Below, one piece after another: positions 23,190-33,696 of a stretch of 64,000 nt of DNA. This DNA comes from Knufia peltigerae (taxonomy: Eukaryota > Ascomycota > Eurotiomycetes > Chaetothyriales > Trichomeriaceae), in contig JAPDRN010000041.1 of assembly GCA_030247855.1 (NCBI GenBank), positions 186,001-250,000 of the forward strand, read 5' to 3'. The notes under the pieces are model-generated. The model saw nothing but the letters and a program-made list of their open reading frames with translations, did no database searches and was not told where the DNA came from. The stretch's first letter is position 1. The number at the start of each line of letters is the position of its first letter. A program made the translations under genes and the position numbers.

Positions 23190-23749
23190 AAAAAAAGGCG
23201 TCCTGTCTCTGCCCACACAAAAACACTTTTCAAATAACATTGTACACGGAGTAGCCAAAAGGTGTTTTGAACATGACGTCTCGGATCAGTAACAATACGA
23301 GAAACCCAATGGAACACTCCATAGTCCATACGAGTTGGAAAGCATTAATCTTCTCGGACACGACCGTAATAGTAGTAATGGCAATGGGCGCAAAGAAAAC
23401 AAAAGTCTTGGTCTTCTAACTTGTAGACATCTAGTAGAGCCCCCGAACATATATTTCCATCGATGAAACTTGAACGATGTTTCAGATCAGATGAGAAGGG
23501 AAAGGAAATCTTTATGTTCCCGTAGTAAGGAGTACGTACCATCTCCTGCATTGGCGAAAACGATGGCAAATATTGAAGTTCTGGCGCTGAAAAATGGTTG
23601 TTGATCAAGGCTGCTCCAGTAGTGCATATGTTTGGATATACGGACCGCGGAGGGAGACAGACCTCTTTCAGACAGAGAGGTATAGCCACTTCTCAACCTC
23701 TTCGATAACATAACAGATACCTCTACTCCGAACGACAGAAGTAATTACT
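23190..23749. other. Intergenic between convergent genes
   Basis: 3' flanks only. It includes an imperfect copy of the TACGGAGTA motif near 23247. Confidence 0.4.
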
Positions 23750-25506
23750 CTAATCATCGAGCAGGTTTGGCTCGCCGTTGACTTGTTTTCCACCATCCTC
23801 GTTATCTCTGGTGTCCTTTTTAGCCCTCCTCTCCTTGCCGTGGCTCTTTCTCGCGTAGAACTCGTCCAAAATCTTCGGGTTGACACGGTTGAGCAGTTCC
23901 TTGGGGAAAATACGAAGCAAATTCCAGCCAAGATCCAGACTGTCAAAGATCGATCGCTTGTCGTACGGGCTTTGTGAAATGAATTGCTTCTCGAACTTTT
24001 CGAGGAACTCCAGCGACAACTTATCTTCGGAACTCAGTGCTTCGTCACCAACGACAGCTTTCATCGCAGCAGCATCTCGACCAATGGCATATTTGGCGTA
24101 CAGTTGGTTCGACACGTCACCGTGGTCTTTTCTGGTCAATCCTTCACCAATGGCAGACTTCATCAATCGAGACAACGACGGCAGGACGTTGATGGGTGGG
24201 TAGATACCCTTGTTGTACAGTTGTCGATCGACGAAGATCTGGCCCTCCGTGATGTAACCAGTCAGGTCAGGGATAGGGTGGGTAATATCGTCGTTAGGCA
24301 TGGTCAGAATGGGGATTTGTGTGATGGATCCATTTCGACCTTCGACACGACCGGCTCGCTCGTAGATGGTGGACAGGTCAGTATACATGTAACCGGGGTA
24401 ACCACGTCGACCAGGAACTTCTTCTCGTGCAGCAGACACTTCTCGGAGAGCATCGCAGTAGGCCGAGAGATCTGTGAGGATGACCAACACGTGCTTTTCG
24501 AGTTGATAGGCGTAGTATTCTGCGGTTGTCAGGGCAAGTCGAGGTGTGATGATACGTTCAATGGTAGGATCGTTGGCCAAGTTCAAAAACAGTGTGACAC
24601 GCTCCATTGAGCCGTTCTCTTCAAAGTCTCGGGTGAAGAAACGTGCGGTTTCCATGTTGACACCCATAGCGGCAAAGACAATCGAAAAGTTCTCCTCGTG
24701 GCCATCGTGGACACCCTTGTTGGGTTGGTGCACCAGACCAGCCTGCCGACAAATCTGAGCTGCAATTTCGTTGTGAGGCAGACCAGCTGCAGAGAAGATG
24801 GGAATCTTCTGTCCTCGAGCGACCGAGTTCATCGTGTCAATGGCCGAGATACCTGTGGAAATCATTTCTTCGGGATAAACCTTTAGCCGAGTCAGTATCC
24901 TGGACAGCACCACCACCAGCAATGTGACCAGCATACCCGTGAATATGGATTGATGGGACTGCCGTTGATATCAAGATAATCCTCCGCCAGCACTTTAGGA
25001 CCCTTGTCTATAGCTCTTCCAGAACCGTCAAAGATTCGACCAAGCATGTCTTCTGAGACACCGATCTTCAAGCTGTGGCCTGTGAATTCGACTTTTGTCT
25101 GCGAATGTATAAGCACATTTTACGAGTATCTGAGCGTAGTTGTATACCTTCTTCACGTCGATACCAGTTGTTCCTTCAAACACTTGCACAACGGCTCTGT
25201 TTCCTATTCCCAAATGTCAATCTTTCCCGTTCCTCGTGATGCCTGCGCATTGGTCCTACACACCTCTTGCTTCCAGAACTTGACCAGACCTCGACGAGCC
25301 ATCGGGTAGTGTCAGACTGACAATCTCGTTGTATCTAGGGAATTTGACCTAGACCGACACTCATCAGTAAACCGCACGTTGAAGGCGCCCGTCGTGGTCT
25401 GAAGACATACATTGTCAAGAACGACCAGGGGTCCATTGACACCGCTGATTGTGTTGTATGTCAATCTCGGCTTTACACTAGCCATACGGTGATCTGAGTG
25501 AGCCAT
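23750..25506 (-). CDS. vma2: V-type proton ATPase subunit B, five exons
   Basis: Exons in transcript order are 25506-25411, 25348-25264, 25203-25148, 25098-24937 and 24880-23750, giving 509 residues, the usual family length. Subunit B is the non-catalytic nucleotide-binding subunit of the V1 sector that acidifies the vacuole. Features: RLTYNTISGVNGPLVVLDN, KFPRYNEIVSLTLPDG, SEDMLGRIFDGSGR, the GQKIPIFSAAGLPHNEIAAQI segment in place of a canonical P-loop, MERVTLFLNLANDPTIERI, and LTDLSAYCDALREVS with RRGYPGYMYTDL. Five small exons at the 5' end and one long last exon is the usual fungal layout. The start was chosen at MAHSDHRMASVKPR; the frame stays open about 27 residues further up. Confidence 0.96.
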
Positions 25507-25901
25507 GACTGGCGGCGTGTGGGAGGGTGGTCGAGGGTTAGCAAAGGCAGACGGTATTGCTGTGCTGAGTATCGGACAGCTGTGCACAAGAAATTCAATG
25601 GAAAAACAACGAATCGGCTAAACAACGATAATGCAGGTCGAGCCTACGAGTAGCTTGGGGAGGATCTTGACGAGTTGAATCGGCGCCAAAAGATCCAAAT
25701 GGGTTTGCGGGAATCTGGTCTAAAAGAAGCTGCAGCTGCCCATGCACCTCGATATTGCCAGCTGCCAATGACGATGCAACCGCAGCCAAGATAACGATTC
25801 GTTTCACGTGATTGAGATAGAGCTTCCAATAGGTATTTACGAATACGAAGCACTACCCCCTCGTTAACCTACCTGACTTATCTCGAGATACCATCCTCTC
25901 T
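25507..25901. other. Intergenic, promoter of the V-ATPase gene
   Basis: About 400 bp. A minus-strand frame near 25595-25807 begins with a signal-like stretch but has no other support (see rejected list). Confidence 0.35.
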
Positions 25902-27367
25902 CTATGACATCTCAAATGGCTCCTTGTAAAGATTGTGTACTCTCACAGCCATGGCTTCCTCGTCGGCATACATCCTTTTGACCATCCCATCCCTCTTTCT
26001 ACACGCTTCTTCTCCATGGACCACTCGTATCTTCCCTCCCTGTCTCGCAGCCTTGACCAACTCCGCTGTTCTCGGCTGTCTCTTCTCGGCATATTTCTGA
26101 AAAGCATCCTTCAATTCCGAAATGTCACACTGACTGTCTGCATCTGGCAACAGCTGAGCCAGATGCCAGCAATCCTCGAGCGACTGGTTCGCCCCCTGAC
26201 CTAAATGTGGACTTGCATAAAGGTAAGCTCAAATTCACACGCGGTCTCAAGAATCCATACCTGGTTGGATGTGCCGCATCTCCGACCAGAACACATCTGC
26301 CATGATACCAATGCTCCGGCGGCAATTCAGGACGATCGTACAAGCCAAACCTCACCAGGTTCATCGTCGACCCAACCAACCCTTTCGTGATCTCAGGCCA
26401 GTCAACCATCTCACTCAACAGCTTCTCCTTTTGCGCCTCGAGGTCGTCAATATCCCTCCAAGACTCTCTTTCGGGCTCCCCGGGTTCAATGATGCCCCAC
26501 AACCACGACTTCTCATCTACCTTGTAGGTGACAAAGTACTTTTCGTCTCCGTACACGCCGAGCACGGTACTCGACTCTATCGACGCGGGAGTAGGGCTGA
26601 ATCCAACAATCTAGCAAAAAAAGAGTCAGCGCATTCTTTTTGGTCTTGTTGATGCCGTATAAAAGAATACTCTACTCACCGTGACCAACCCCGTAAAATC
26701 GGGTTGTGGCTCTGAAATGCCCTTTTTTGCGAGAACCCACTTCCTCGTCGCAGAATGAAGTCCGTCACAGCCGATGACAAACTTGGCCTGAACCTCTCTC
26801 CCATCTTCAGATACCGCAACGACACCACTGTCAACTTCTTGAATATCACTCAACTTCCAACCTTCGAGTACCTCGACTCCATGGTCGCTAGCATTTTGTT
26901 TCAGTCGCGAATGCAGCTCCGACCTTCGTAGCGCACTCGATGGGAAACCATACTTTTTCTTGAAATATGACTGATCCCAATCGACCAATTGCTCTCCCTT
27001 GGAATTATACTCGACCCCGTGTCGCCATGGGTTATCGATCTTTGCCTGTCCAATTGTGTCCAAAACTTTCCACCTACCGTTGAGTACACATTTGATCATG
27101 TCAGCTGGAAGACCACAGGAAAAGCAAAAAAAGGGCAGGGGTACAGGTTACTATTTCAACATGCAAAAGGGAAATCATGATGGCCGATGGCCATGATTCA
27201 TACGAGTAGGTAGATACATACCCATTCGGCCAAATTGCCAAAGCACCACCGACATCTTCTATTTTGGCTACTCTCTCGACAATCATCACTTTATATCCTT
27301 TCTTGGCCAACATGGTTCCCACAACGGAACCTGTGATACCACATCCAACAACGAGTATGGTATTCAT
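25902..27367 (-). CDS. FAD-dependent monooxygenase (PHBH/salicylate hydroxylase-like), four exons
   Basis: Exons in transcript order are 27367-27222, 27073-26680, 26610-26261 and 26211-25902, giving 399 residues. The FAD/NAD-binding motif GCGITG is at residues 8-13, the DG motif reads IGCDGLHSATRK in the middle, and the GD motif reads VLVGDAAHPTSPHLGQGANQ. These three in order define the group A flavoprotein monooxygenases. The last acceptor (26212) was chosen because it yields SPHLGQGANQ. Downstream AGs break this motif. The first intron is long (148 bp) and its acceptor gives NGWKVLDTIG. These enzymes hydroxylate aromatic or terpenoid substrates, or epoxidise. The substrate is unknown and no biosynthetic partner genes adjoin it. 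An in-frame ATG near 27433 would add about 22 residues. Confidence 0.88.
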
Positions 27368-27769
27368 GTTTTGTTTTTCGATATTGGCAAACGAAATCAC
27401 GTTTGGTAAGGAGTCTGCATCTTTCAGAGGCAAATAGAGAGCGAGTGTGTGTATATGTATGTAGATATATAGATATAGATATAGATATAGATTCCCCGAT
27501 CTGCACTTTTCCTCGACCTTTCCGCTGACTCGTCAGTATCCGTCGCCGCTCTGCTCCCGCGCTAGCGACTATTTGATCTCCTCGGTCCCCGTCCGCTCTC
27601 TTCTGCTCGCCTTCGCCTCTCCCTCGCTCTCTCCGACGCCCTCTTCCCCCACTTCCCGCTCTCTGACGCTTCCGTTTCGGCTCTAGCCTCTGGCGCGGCC
27701 GCGTTCGTCCCAACGACGTCGAAGCGACTCTACATCATAACATCTTGGGTAGACCGTTTCGGGCTCTCG
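27368..27769. other. Left edge of gene-poor island
   Basis: Promoter of the monooxygenase, a GATATA microsatellite and then a C/T- and G-rich stretch with biased composition that opens meaningless Arg-rich frames on the minus strand. Confidence 0.4.
27463..27492. repeat. (GATATA)n microsatellite
   Basis: About five units of a six-base repeat lie some 95 bp upstream of the monooxygenase start, in its likely leader or promoter. Confidence 0.8.
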
Positions 27770-28630
27770 CTAGAGCTGGACCCATCTGCGCCGTGGCTCG
27801 AGCCGAGATTTATTGTACGGGGTAAGAACATGATACGATCTAATCCGGGATGGGAGTGTCCTTACGATTCGCATACAGGATGTCGTCTTCGTCGTCTTCA
27901 AGAACGAGCAAGGAGAGGCGGAATAGGCTGTCCGAGCCATGCGGGACACGAAGGAATCTCCTAACAAGCCACACAAGAGGTTGGTCGTCCTAAAACATCT
28001 CTTTCTCCGCGCACAGCACTGTAAATAGGTTTCCTACTGACATCAAATCCCTATCAGACTGTAGTATAGCATGTACGAGGATATGCAGCTGCTGTTCGCG
28101 AAACCGGTCCTGTGTCTACTGATAATTGCCCTGGCCGATGGCGCCCTCGAAGACTACTATATCTTGGAGAAGATTGACGAGACCCCGCCCCCTATAGATA
28201 GTTCTTTGTACCATCTTCGATTTCGAAAAGAGCTGCATTCGGTGCCATTTCCAGATTTTGTCTTCTAGCGGCCCCACCGGAAAGATCTTAAGGCGCAGTG
28301 TCGTTCAGTAGTGAGCTCGTTAGCCTGGGCCATCGAGCTGGATATGAAGAAATATCCGGGTCCCCATGATTTCCAAAGGGAAGGGCCGGTTAAGGCCAAT
28401 GGTAGGTTCTATAAAAGGAAAGTTTTATGGCGAGGACGCCAATATCGCCAAAGATACAACACCGCTATTCGATCGCCGAGAAGATGATGTTTGCGGGCCC
28501 CGAAAACTCCGGATACCATCTTCGGTTCGTACATGCAGCATAAGGCCTCCAACACCATATTCCTTTCTAGCAAGCCGAAGGTAGATGAAGGTGCTACCAT
28601 GGCATGTTATGCTTTCGTGTGTTGACTCAG
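27770..28630 (+). pseudogene. Decayed DUF3435-type tyrosine recombinase (FluG-domain/captain-like) remnant
   Basis: One reading frame across 28071-28620 keeps recombinase-like text but is broken by TAG at 28266-28268 and TGA near 28485 and 28621, and at least one frameshift near 28475. The pieces LFAKPVLCLLIIALADGALED, LYHLRFRKEL and PGPHDFQREGPVKANG, then in a shifted frame AEKMMFAGP, then PDTIFGSYMQHK, follow the order and wording of DUF3435 proteins. In that family the related segment reads like KFAGHTNP..FFGSYM. A coiled-coil-like piece (28604-28786) could be the former C-terminus. DUF3435 is the superfamily of Crypton-like and Starship captain recombinases. No boundaries or cargo were recognised. 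The assignment is from memory of the family and needs a profile search. Confidence 0.45.
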
Positions 28631-29253
28631 TATGTTAAAAAGCAGACAGAGTTCCTTAAATCAGACGTGAGTTTCACGGCAAAGATTGGTGAGCTTGAGC
28701 AGACTCAAAACAATTTGACTCGCGAGCTGAACGCATGGGAAAGAACGAGCGAATTCAGAGTCAGAGCTGCGGTTACAGCTGGCTAAACGCTAAGCTACAT
28801 GTATGAAAAGAATGGGTTTATTCTCTCAAGAGATCAAAGCGCCAGAGAAGGGATAAAGTGGGCTGCGTCCTTGGTGAAAACGTCCGCTGATAGACAATGC
28901 AGGACCTTGTTGATATGAGTACGTGGAATGCAACATTACAAAGGAATGACAAAGTAAGAGATACCCTGCCACCCAACCTTTGTTCCCACACATCCGTTAG
29001 AAACAACTGGATCTGGTCATAGAACTTATCTAGTGGCAGTCTTTGTCTTCTTCCGCGCCTTCTCAAACGCATCCTCCAACGCTTTCTTTTCTTCTCTCAG
29101 TTCCTCCATCTGGTCTTGTATCGCCTCCACCTCTTCCTGTCCATCACTTTCGGTACCATCCTCTTCTCCAGCGGATGGAAAGCTGAAATCGACGGCCAGA
29201 ATCAATGGCGATTGACCACAGAAACGGATAGTGTCTTCAAGAGTATTCAGGGT
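28631..29253. other. Gene-poor island, no supported gene
   Basis: It contains short frames only. A minus-strand coiled-coil-like frame (29026-29283) lacks an ATG ahead of its structured part. Confidence 0.3.
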
Positions 29254-29360
29254 TAAATCTCCTTCACTGCTCACCCTTGTCACCCAATATCACTGCCTCT
29301 AAATCTCCTTCACTGCCCACCCTTGTCACCCAACATCACTGCCTATAAATCTCCTTCGAG
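29254..29360. repeat. 46-bp tandem repeat, about 2.3 copies
   Basis: Units begin with TAAATCTCCTTC at 29254, 29300 and 29346, so the period is 46 bp. The first two copies differ at only a few positions and the third is partial. The near identity suggests recent duplication by slippage or unequal exchange. Confidence 0.85.
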
Positions 29361-29499
29361 GTTCTGCGTTGCGTATCTGTACCTCTCTTTCTCTCGCAAC
29401 TACGGTTGCTATTTTCGCTGACCTTTGAAGTGGCTCCTTCTTGTCCTCATACCATAAACCCGGCAGCACGACAGGGCTTGATCAACTACGGACGCAACT

Positions 29500-29522
29500 A
29501 AATATATATATATATATATAAA
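29500..29522. repeat. (TA)n dinucleotide tract
   Basis: About ten TA units within otherwise mixed sequence. Confidence 0.85.
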
Positions 29523-29578
29523 TATCACCACTTGAGAAGCTCTACACCCCAGTTGGGAGTGTAGAGAGCCCGTTGGCG

Positions 29579-30087
29579 ATGGTCCTGAATCAAGCCTTGA
29601 TACCACCGAAATACGATCAGCCTGGCTCTCCAGACAGCTTTTTACCTCTCACCTTTGAGGAGATGGGATTGGCTGACGGACAAGTACTGATTTGGCCACT
29701 CAATCTTCGCCACCGATCAAGTTTTGCCCAAGAAAATCTGCCTTCGAAAGGCAATGATGAGGCAGAGGCATTCAAAATGTTCTCTTTCGAACTCTTGAAT
29801 GGCAGTCGTGCTCATTTCGTTCTTGTTGCAGAAGGAGTCGCCGAGGAATCCACCTTCCAAGACAACCCTTTGCTTCAGCAGAATTCGAGCTAACCCTGAG
29901 ATCATTCAAGATCAAGGCTCGGGTGCAGACACGCGGCAATGGAGTCCAAAGAGTTTTCTTAATTATTCCAGATCCAGAAACTCTTATTCTTCCAAGGGAA
30001 TTTCAGGGCCTGTCAACGTTTTACACATACTCTGCGCATGGCTGGCTATCTGAGTGGTGTCAAAGGGCAAAAGTGGAACATGTTTGA
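29579..30087 (+). pseudogene. Possible frameshifted or spliced coding remnant
   Basis: From the ATG at 29579 a frame runs to TAA at 29891 (LNQALIPPKYDQ, then FSFELLNGSRAHFVLVAEGV). An overlapping frame then continues from about 29875 to TGA at 30085 (AEFELTLRSFKIKARVQTRG, then VFLIIPDPETLILPREF). Both have ordinary protein-like composition, and the second starts where the first ends. This could be a one-base frameshift in a dead gene, or two exons whose junction I could not place. I do not recognise the family. Confidence 0.25.
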
Positions 30088-30106
30088 ACGTTAAGGTGCT
30101 CATACA

Positions 30107-31072
30107 ATGATTCTTCGAGCATATGCTGCAAACGATTTGGATTCTGTGAGTCTGAACACACTTGATCACCATATAGTGGAGTGGCTCCACCGTAAAGGTT
30201 TTCAGACAGCCGAGGACGTCAGGGAACTTCAAGATCTCTCCCCAACAAAATCACTAATCGAAGCATGTTTTATGCTCATGGTATTGATTCCAAAACACTA
30301 CACCGATGTCGACCGTAAGGTTTTTGAAGTCAAGGCGAAGCGATCGAAAAAGCCGAAACCACGAACAATCCCCGAGGAAATTGCGAGCGCTATTAGACAG
30401 CTTTTCGAAAAGAAATTAAGCATCATGCTCGGGGAGAATCGCGTGCAGCCTCACCTCCCCCATTCTTCTAAACCCCTCGAGATTGAATCGACTCTGATCG
30501 ACGGCAATGCTGTCCAGCCTCATATTGAGACTGAGCTTGACTCGGAGAGCTATGATCCCATTGAAGGCGATACAGCTGAAATATTACCACTACTTGAGGA
30601 CGGTTCGAAAACGAGACATTGGATGCCAAACCCTGTCGGAGTCGGGCTCAGCCAAACCCTCGCCTCTGTCGGAGGCAACAACACCTGGGCAAGAAAGAGA
30701 GAAGAGACTGCCACCGGACTCCTTACCGGTACACGATCATTTTATCCGGTCACAGGGAAACGAACCCCTTATATTTCTCTAGCTGGCTGGACTGTTAGCA
30801 TCATTGTTTCATTTCCGGTTAGCGAGAAGAGCGCCGTCTTCGTGAAAGCTGAAATATCGCCTCCCGGTACCCGACACGAACATACATGCTTCGACTCAAG
30901 CCCAGCTCGCTTAAGTCGCCTTGCTTTCCGGATCAAAACCGTCTCGTCAAACGGGGAATCTTTTTTCTGGGCTCAAAGAGTCGAGTTTGAGAAACAGGAA
31001 ATGTTAGAGAAGCTTTTTGACCGACTCAGCAGCGAAAGTGATGGTAATCGTGCAACCAACAGCTCCGAGTAG
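30107..31072 (+). CDS. Orphan hypothetical protein in the gene-poor island
   Basis: An uninterrupted 321-residue frame from an ATG. It has a helical N-terminus (MILRAYAANDLDSV, IVEWLHRKGFQTAEDVREL), a basic patch (KAKRSKKPKPR), an acidic middle (DSESYDPIEGDTAEIL), then a segment with beta-like character (GWTVSIIVSFPVSE and SAVFVKAEISPPG) and a helical C-terminus. I know no matching family. It follows 20 bp after the frameshifted remnant on the same strand and could be its 3' exon. An overlapping minus-strand frame covers its last 100 bp. It may be a real lineage-specific gene or part of a dead one. Confidence 0.4.
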   Translation: MILRAYAANDLDSVSLNTLDHHIVEWLHRKGFQTAEDVRELQDLSPTKSLIEACFMLMVLIPKHYTDVDRKVFEVKAKRSKKPKPRTIPEEIASAIRQLFEKKLSIMLGENRVQPHLPHSSKPLEIESTLIDGNAVQPHIETELDSESYDPIEGDTAEILPLLEDGSKTRHWMPNPVGVGLSQTLASVGGNNTWARKREETATGLLTGTRSFYPVTGKRTPYISLAGWTVSIIVSFPVSEKSAVFVKAEISPPGTRHEHTCFDSSPARLSRLAFRIKTVSSNGESFFWAQRVEFEKQEMLEKLFDRLSSESDGNRATNSSE

Positions 31073-32320
31073 AATCCAGTCCACACGGACTGAGAGACAA
31101 CACCAACGAACCATGGACCAGCCCTGTCCAGATCAAACCTGTACAGCCTTGTCAACTTCTGATGCGAGCCCTCAAGATTGTCGCATATCTTAGCTAGGCT
31201 GGGATCATTCCGCCCGAGGCCGAGAGTGCTGTCGCGTTGTTCCAACTGTCTGTCATCCAGTTTCGACCACTCAGCTGCCAAACGTCTGTAGATCAGATAC
31301 ATATCTGTCTGCAGGACAGCCAAATTGAATACTATTGAGTCTCTAATTGGATAACAATCATCGACTTCGAGGAGATGTTGGAAGGAAATATGACGTATCC
31401 ATACCAAGGGTGCCGTTCTTTCACGGCATCATAGATTTGACGCCTAGGTACAAAAGCACATGATAGACGGCGACTGCTGCTCTTGTCGTGCAAGCAATTT
31501 AATACCGAATTCTCAATGTCCTGCTGCATGACGAGTAGCACATCATCTCATAAGCTTCGGAACTGGCGATTCTAACTAGGGCAAATCCATAACATTAGTG
31601 GTAATATGGGGCCACACTTTTGTCCTGGCACGCCTCAGTATGTACCACAACACCCGAAAAGCCCAGCTCAAAAAACCAAGTCGAGACTGAACATCCAAGG
31701 ATGTGCTCGAATCACCTTTACCTGGACTTTGTCCGCTTCTCTAAGCGCATCGCGCTCAGGCAACACGATCCAATTCAGTCTGCTGGCAATCCGAGTCGCA
31801 TGCCACACAAGCACCAATTTTTCTCAGTCATCTTGGAGACGGAGGCGGAGGAAATGGCATCATGCTGGAGTGTGAAGGGCAAGAAAGCCATGTATCTCGC
31901 CTCGAGCAGTGTGGCTGAATAGGCAATGTTTGAACACCCTCTTTGGACAGCAACATACCTACCAACAAGGGTTTGAATTCATTTCACTCGAGATGATATC
32001 TCGAAGGGTTTCTAGAGACATGCTGAGTGACGAGTCATTCCTTTTTGCAGAGAGTCTACAAATAGTTACCTGGACGCTCAGTATTAAAAATTATATCCCC
32101 ATGTTCCAAGATTTTACCTCCTCCCAAGGCAGTCAGATGTGGTGCCAAGCCTGTGAAGAATGATTTGGCTGACAGAAAGGATCCGGGGGGTAAGTTTTTC
32201 CGCAGAGATCTCCACTTGACTCACAATTTTATCTTTAGGTAATATTCATATTTTATTGGGGCACAATCTCTCCCAACAATTGGAGCAAGAAATTCATAGA
32301 ACTTCCTCTTCCATCCTTCT
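31073..32320. other. Gene-poor stretch left of the tRNA
   Basis: About 1.25 kb with scattered short frames on both strands, none with a recognisable domain or good splice-linked extension. Confidence 0.35.
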
Positions 32321-32406
32321 TCCTCTGTGGCGCAATTGGCTAGCGCGTCTGACTGTTAATATAAGCATATATCAGGAGGTTGGTGGTTCGAGCCCACCCG
32401 GAGGAG
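32321..32406 (+). tRNA. tRNA-Asn (anticodon GTT) with a 12-nt intron
   Basis: All arms fold. The acceptor stem TCCTCTG pairs with CGGAGGA (one T-G pair) with discriminator G at 32406. The D-arm is GCGC...GCGC, the anticodon stem TCTGA/TCAGG, and the T-arm GGTGG-TTCGAGC-CCACC. The anticodon GTT is at 32355-32357. A 12-nt AT-rich intron (32359-32370) lies one base 3' of the anticodon, the canonical place. The internal A box TGGCGCAATTGG and B box GGTTCGAGCCC are intact. No variable-arm anomaly is seen. It is the only tRNA I found. Confidence 0.92.
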
Positions 32407-33696
32407 TGCCTTTTTTTTCTTCTCTTTTTTCTTTTTGTTGCTCCGTGCATCCCTATTTTTCTTTATGCTTGACTTGGGAGAGTCCATGTGGTGGGTCTGC
32501 TTAGAAGCAAGAACCAGAGGGCGATAGGAGGGACTTGATATCCAAAGGTAGATCTATGTGGTTACAAACTTGCAGTGGCGGATTACGAAGCATCCGTAGG
32601 TAAGGGATATACATACTCTGTATAATATTACATACTGCCGTATGGACTACCTGCTGTGGAAGTAGACGCTAGTTTTTCGTTTCCCGTGAGTTCTGTATGT
32701 GATCATCAAGGACCTATTCGGCCCAAGGCGAACCACAGCCGGGAGTGTGTGAACCGTACCTCGTTTGATAGTCGTAGCTTTAACCACCTACCCAGGTACG
32801 GACCCAAGCCTGACCCAGGTATCGTGAAGAAGTCAGTATCTCAGTAGTTACCAGTATTTCAACGATCCATGCCTCGTATTCATACGGAGTGAGCGGACGG
32901 AACCGGATCACCATCTAACTATCCGTATGGAGTATAAAATTAAATAAACACGAAGTCTCCGAATACAATACTCTTACTGTACATACATACTCCGTCCAGT
33001 AGGTACCAGGTACTTAGGTGTCAACAAGATCTTCTCCGACGAATGGGCATCCCATCTCGTCTACAGTACTCCGTAAGTCAAGTGAAAAAAAAATACTCCG
33101 TTAGAAAACGGCACTCCGTAGGTTTCAAACCAGATTCAACTTTGTCTCATGTTGACACGGCATCGCATCAATTTTGAATGAGAAAAACCATTCACTGCCT
33201 TCCTCCGCCATACTGTATACTCTCATCGAACTACTACCTACTCCATACTCGACGAGGCGAAGCGGGAATGGAAAAATAGAAACCAAAAACTCTACTCTTG
33301 TTGTGGTGGGTTTGTTATACTTGATAAAATTCGTAGAGAGTTGCTCGAACTACTCCGTACCTAGGTAGATACCCCCGTCCGTGGTGAGCAGCAGGCACTC
33401 ATTGCTCCCCCGTAAAGCCGTAAATTCGTATTCTTTCTTACACAAACAACAAAAAAACACCGTGGACCCAAGCGATCGACCCAGACAGTGAGGCTATAGA
33501 AACAAAAAGGTCAATGTCATGTCAATGCAAAACGACCAAAAATTCCCCTTCTCCTGTTTACCTAGATAGGTAGGTTATCAACATCCTCTCTCTTCCGACC
33601 GTCGGAAAAACGCCGAAAATGAACAAATGCAATATGCTCGTTTTCAAACTTTACTTCTCTCGCATGCTTAAGCGCCTCTCCACGATCACCCAAGAA
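32407..33696. other. AT-rich intergenic region dense in TACTCCGTA motifs
   Basis: Exact copies occur at 33067-33075 and 33351-33359, with near copies at about 32889, 32925, 32985, 33094 and 33112. CCTAGGTAG-like words accompany them. No gene seen. The right edge is the 3' flank of the Sok1-like gene. Confidence 0.5.
32411..32430 (+). terminator. RNA polymerase III terminator
   Basis: A run of eight T residues begins five bases after the tRNA, followed by a second T-rich run. Pol III stops at such runs. Confidence 0.85.

Noticed and set aside
25595..25853. Minus-strand frames, one starting with a signal-like MKRIVILAAVASSLAAG
   Set aside because: Short, in the V-ATPase promoter, overlapping another frame, and without a splice-linked continuation. 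It could be a small secreted peptide, but nothing beyond the hydrophobic start supports it.
27291..27713. Arg/Gly-rich 140-codon minus-strand frame
   Set aside because: Produced by C/T-rich low-complexity sequence and the GATATA microsatellite.
29026..29283. Minus-strand coiled-coil-like frame, 85 codons
   Set aside because: It has no ATG before the structured part and begins inside the 46-bp tandem repeat. It may be an exon of something dead.
30973..31541. Two minus-strand frames overlapping the end of the orphan ORF
   Set aside because: They shift frame relative to each other, have no recognisable domain, and overlap a better plus-strand frame. Kept only as a doubt about the strand.
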